NCBI RefSeq assembly: GCF_002104995.1
Contig: NW_024468300.1
Span: 1 to 55,696, forward strand
Origin: Linderina pennispora
Taxonomy: Eukaryota; Kickxellomycota; Kickxellomycetes; Kickxellales; Kickxellaceae
Direction: 5' to 3'
DNA length: 55,696 bases
Under the pieces are notes generated by a model that saw nothing but the letters and a program-made list of their open reading frames with translations, did not search any database and was not told the origin of the DNA. Positions 55,267 through 55,696 of this stretch are shown piece by piece (position 1 is the stretch's first letter; each line of letters starts with the position of its first letter). The position numbers were made by a program, and so were the translations under genes.

Positions 55267-55696
55267 CTATGCGAGTGCGGCGTTGATTACAGCAGCCTGC
55301 TCGGCCTTGTACACCTTGGAAACTCCAGTAACGGGGCGGCCAGCGGGTCTCGGCCGACATAATTGAGGACTGCTCCTTCGGGGAGCAGCGACTGCAGGCG
55401 CGGCTGCACAAAGGCGTATGCCCCTGAGTTCATTGTCTCCTCCTGGCACCACACATACTGATCGGCGTTCGGGAACCTGGACAGCTCCGCGAGCACTTGG
55501 GCGCGTGGGAACGGTGCAAGCTCTTCGAGCCGCACAATGGCCACGTTGCTAGTGGTAGCATCGTAGGATTTGGCCAGGTCATAGTACAGCTTACCAGACA
55601 CAAACACAACACGTTTGACGCTGGTGGGGTCACTGGCCAGCGTGTCCTTGAGTACAGGCTGGAACGACGTGCCTGGGGCCATATCTTCGAGTGTCG
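55267..55696 (-). CDS. Second DHTKD1-type E1 gene, C-terminal end only
   Basis: The gene runs off the right edge. Visible: [60 protein letters not shown] and YVGRDPLAAP, then in a neighbouring frame GVSKVYKAEQAAVINAAL up to the stop at 55267. The frame change near 55332-55336 is explained by one missing base in the CCCCG tract. It is a head-to-tail paralogue of the gene at 50270-54303, clearly diverged (for instance VWCQEETMNSGAY versus [13 protein letters not shown]). Confidence 0.85.

Overview
The window is nuclear DNA from a fungus, most likely an early-diverging one of the Kickxellomycotina (Coemansia/Linderina type). The genes have short GT-AG introns. HIS4 is the fungal trifunctional fusion, and there are an RTA1-family membrane protein and several long, weakly conserved F-box/leucine-rich proteins of the kind expanded in Kickxellales. 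That placement is inferred from gene content.

Layout. 1-1519: 5' part of one Helitron (B), running off the left edge and carrying a frameshifted ORF that resembles the N-terminal half of fungal Fanzor (TnpB-like) proteins. 1520-12101: a second Helitron (A), with a Rep/helicase gene on the minus strand, joined head to tail to B. A 5061-bp Copia LTR retrotransposon (4905-9965) is nested inside its Rep exon. 12171-15593: a mitochondrial thiamine-pyrophosphate carrier and two tandem glutathione transferases, all minus strand. 16591-18261: F-box/LRR protein. 18611-21127: HIS4. 21557-23143: UPF0662 (DUF2408) protein. 23827-26106: ARS2/SERRATE. 26160-28205: peroxisomal acyl-CoA oxidase. 28614-29444: RTA1-like protein. 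29839-34361: two more F-box/LRR genes, one broken. 35103-36257: PX-domain protein. 36356-37207: splicing factor YJU2. 37254-43743: SLH1/ASCC3 double-cassette RNA helicase. 44233-45887: PP2C phosphatase (PTC2-like). 46566-48374: RGG-rich protein of unknown function. 48886-50190: ZC3H3/Red5-like CCCH zinc-finger protein. 50270-54303: DHTKD1-type 2-oxoadipate dehydrogenase E1 in ten exons. 55267-55696: 3' end of a second, tandem DHTKD1-type gene.

Functional themes: nuclear RNA processing and surveillance (ARS2, ZC3H3, YJU2), ribosome quality control (SLH1), mitochondrial keto-acid metabolism and its cofactor supply (DHTKD1 pair, which use thiamine pyrophosphate, and the TPP carrier), peroxisomal beta-oxidation and detoxification (GSTs). 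Their proximity is probably chance.

Quality caveat: at least eight single-base insertions or deletions, nearly all in runs of two to four identical bases, break the frames of otherwise highly conserved genes (HIS4, SLH1, ZC3H3, both DHTKD1 copies). They look more like uncorrected long-read errors than real mutations, so every frameshift reported here should be read with that in mind. The most interesting part is the left 12 kb: the base-exact Helitron-Helitron junction, the branched fold at a Helitron 3' end, and LTR divergence made only of CpG-to-CpA changes.
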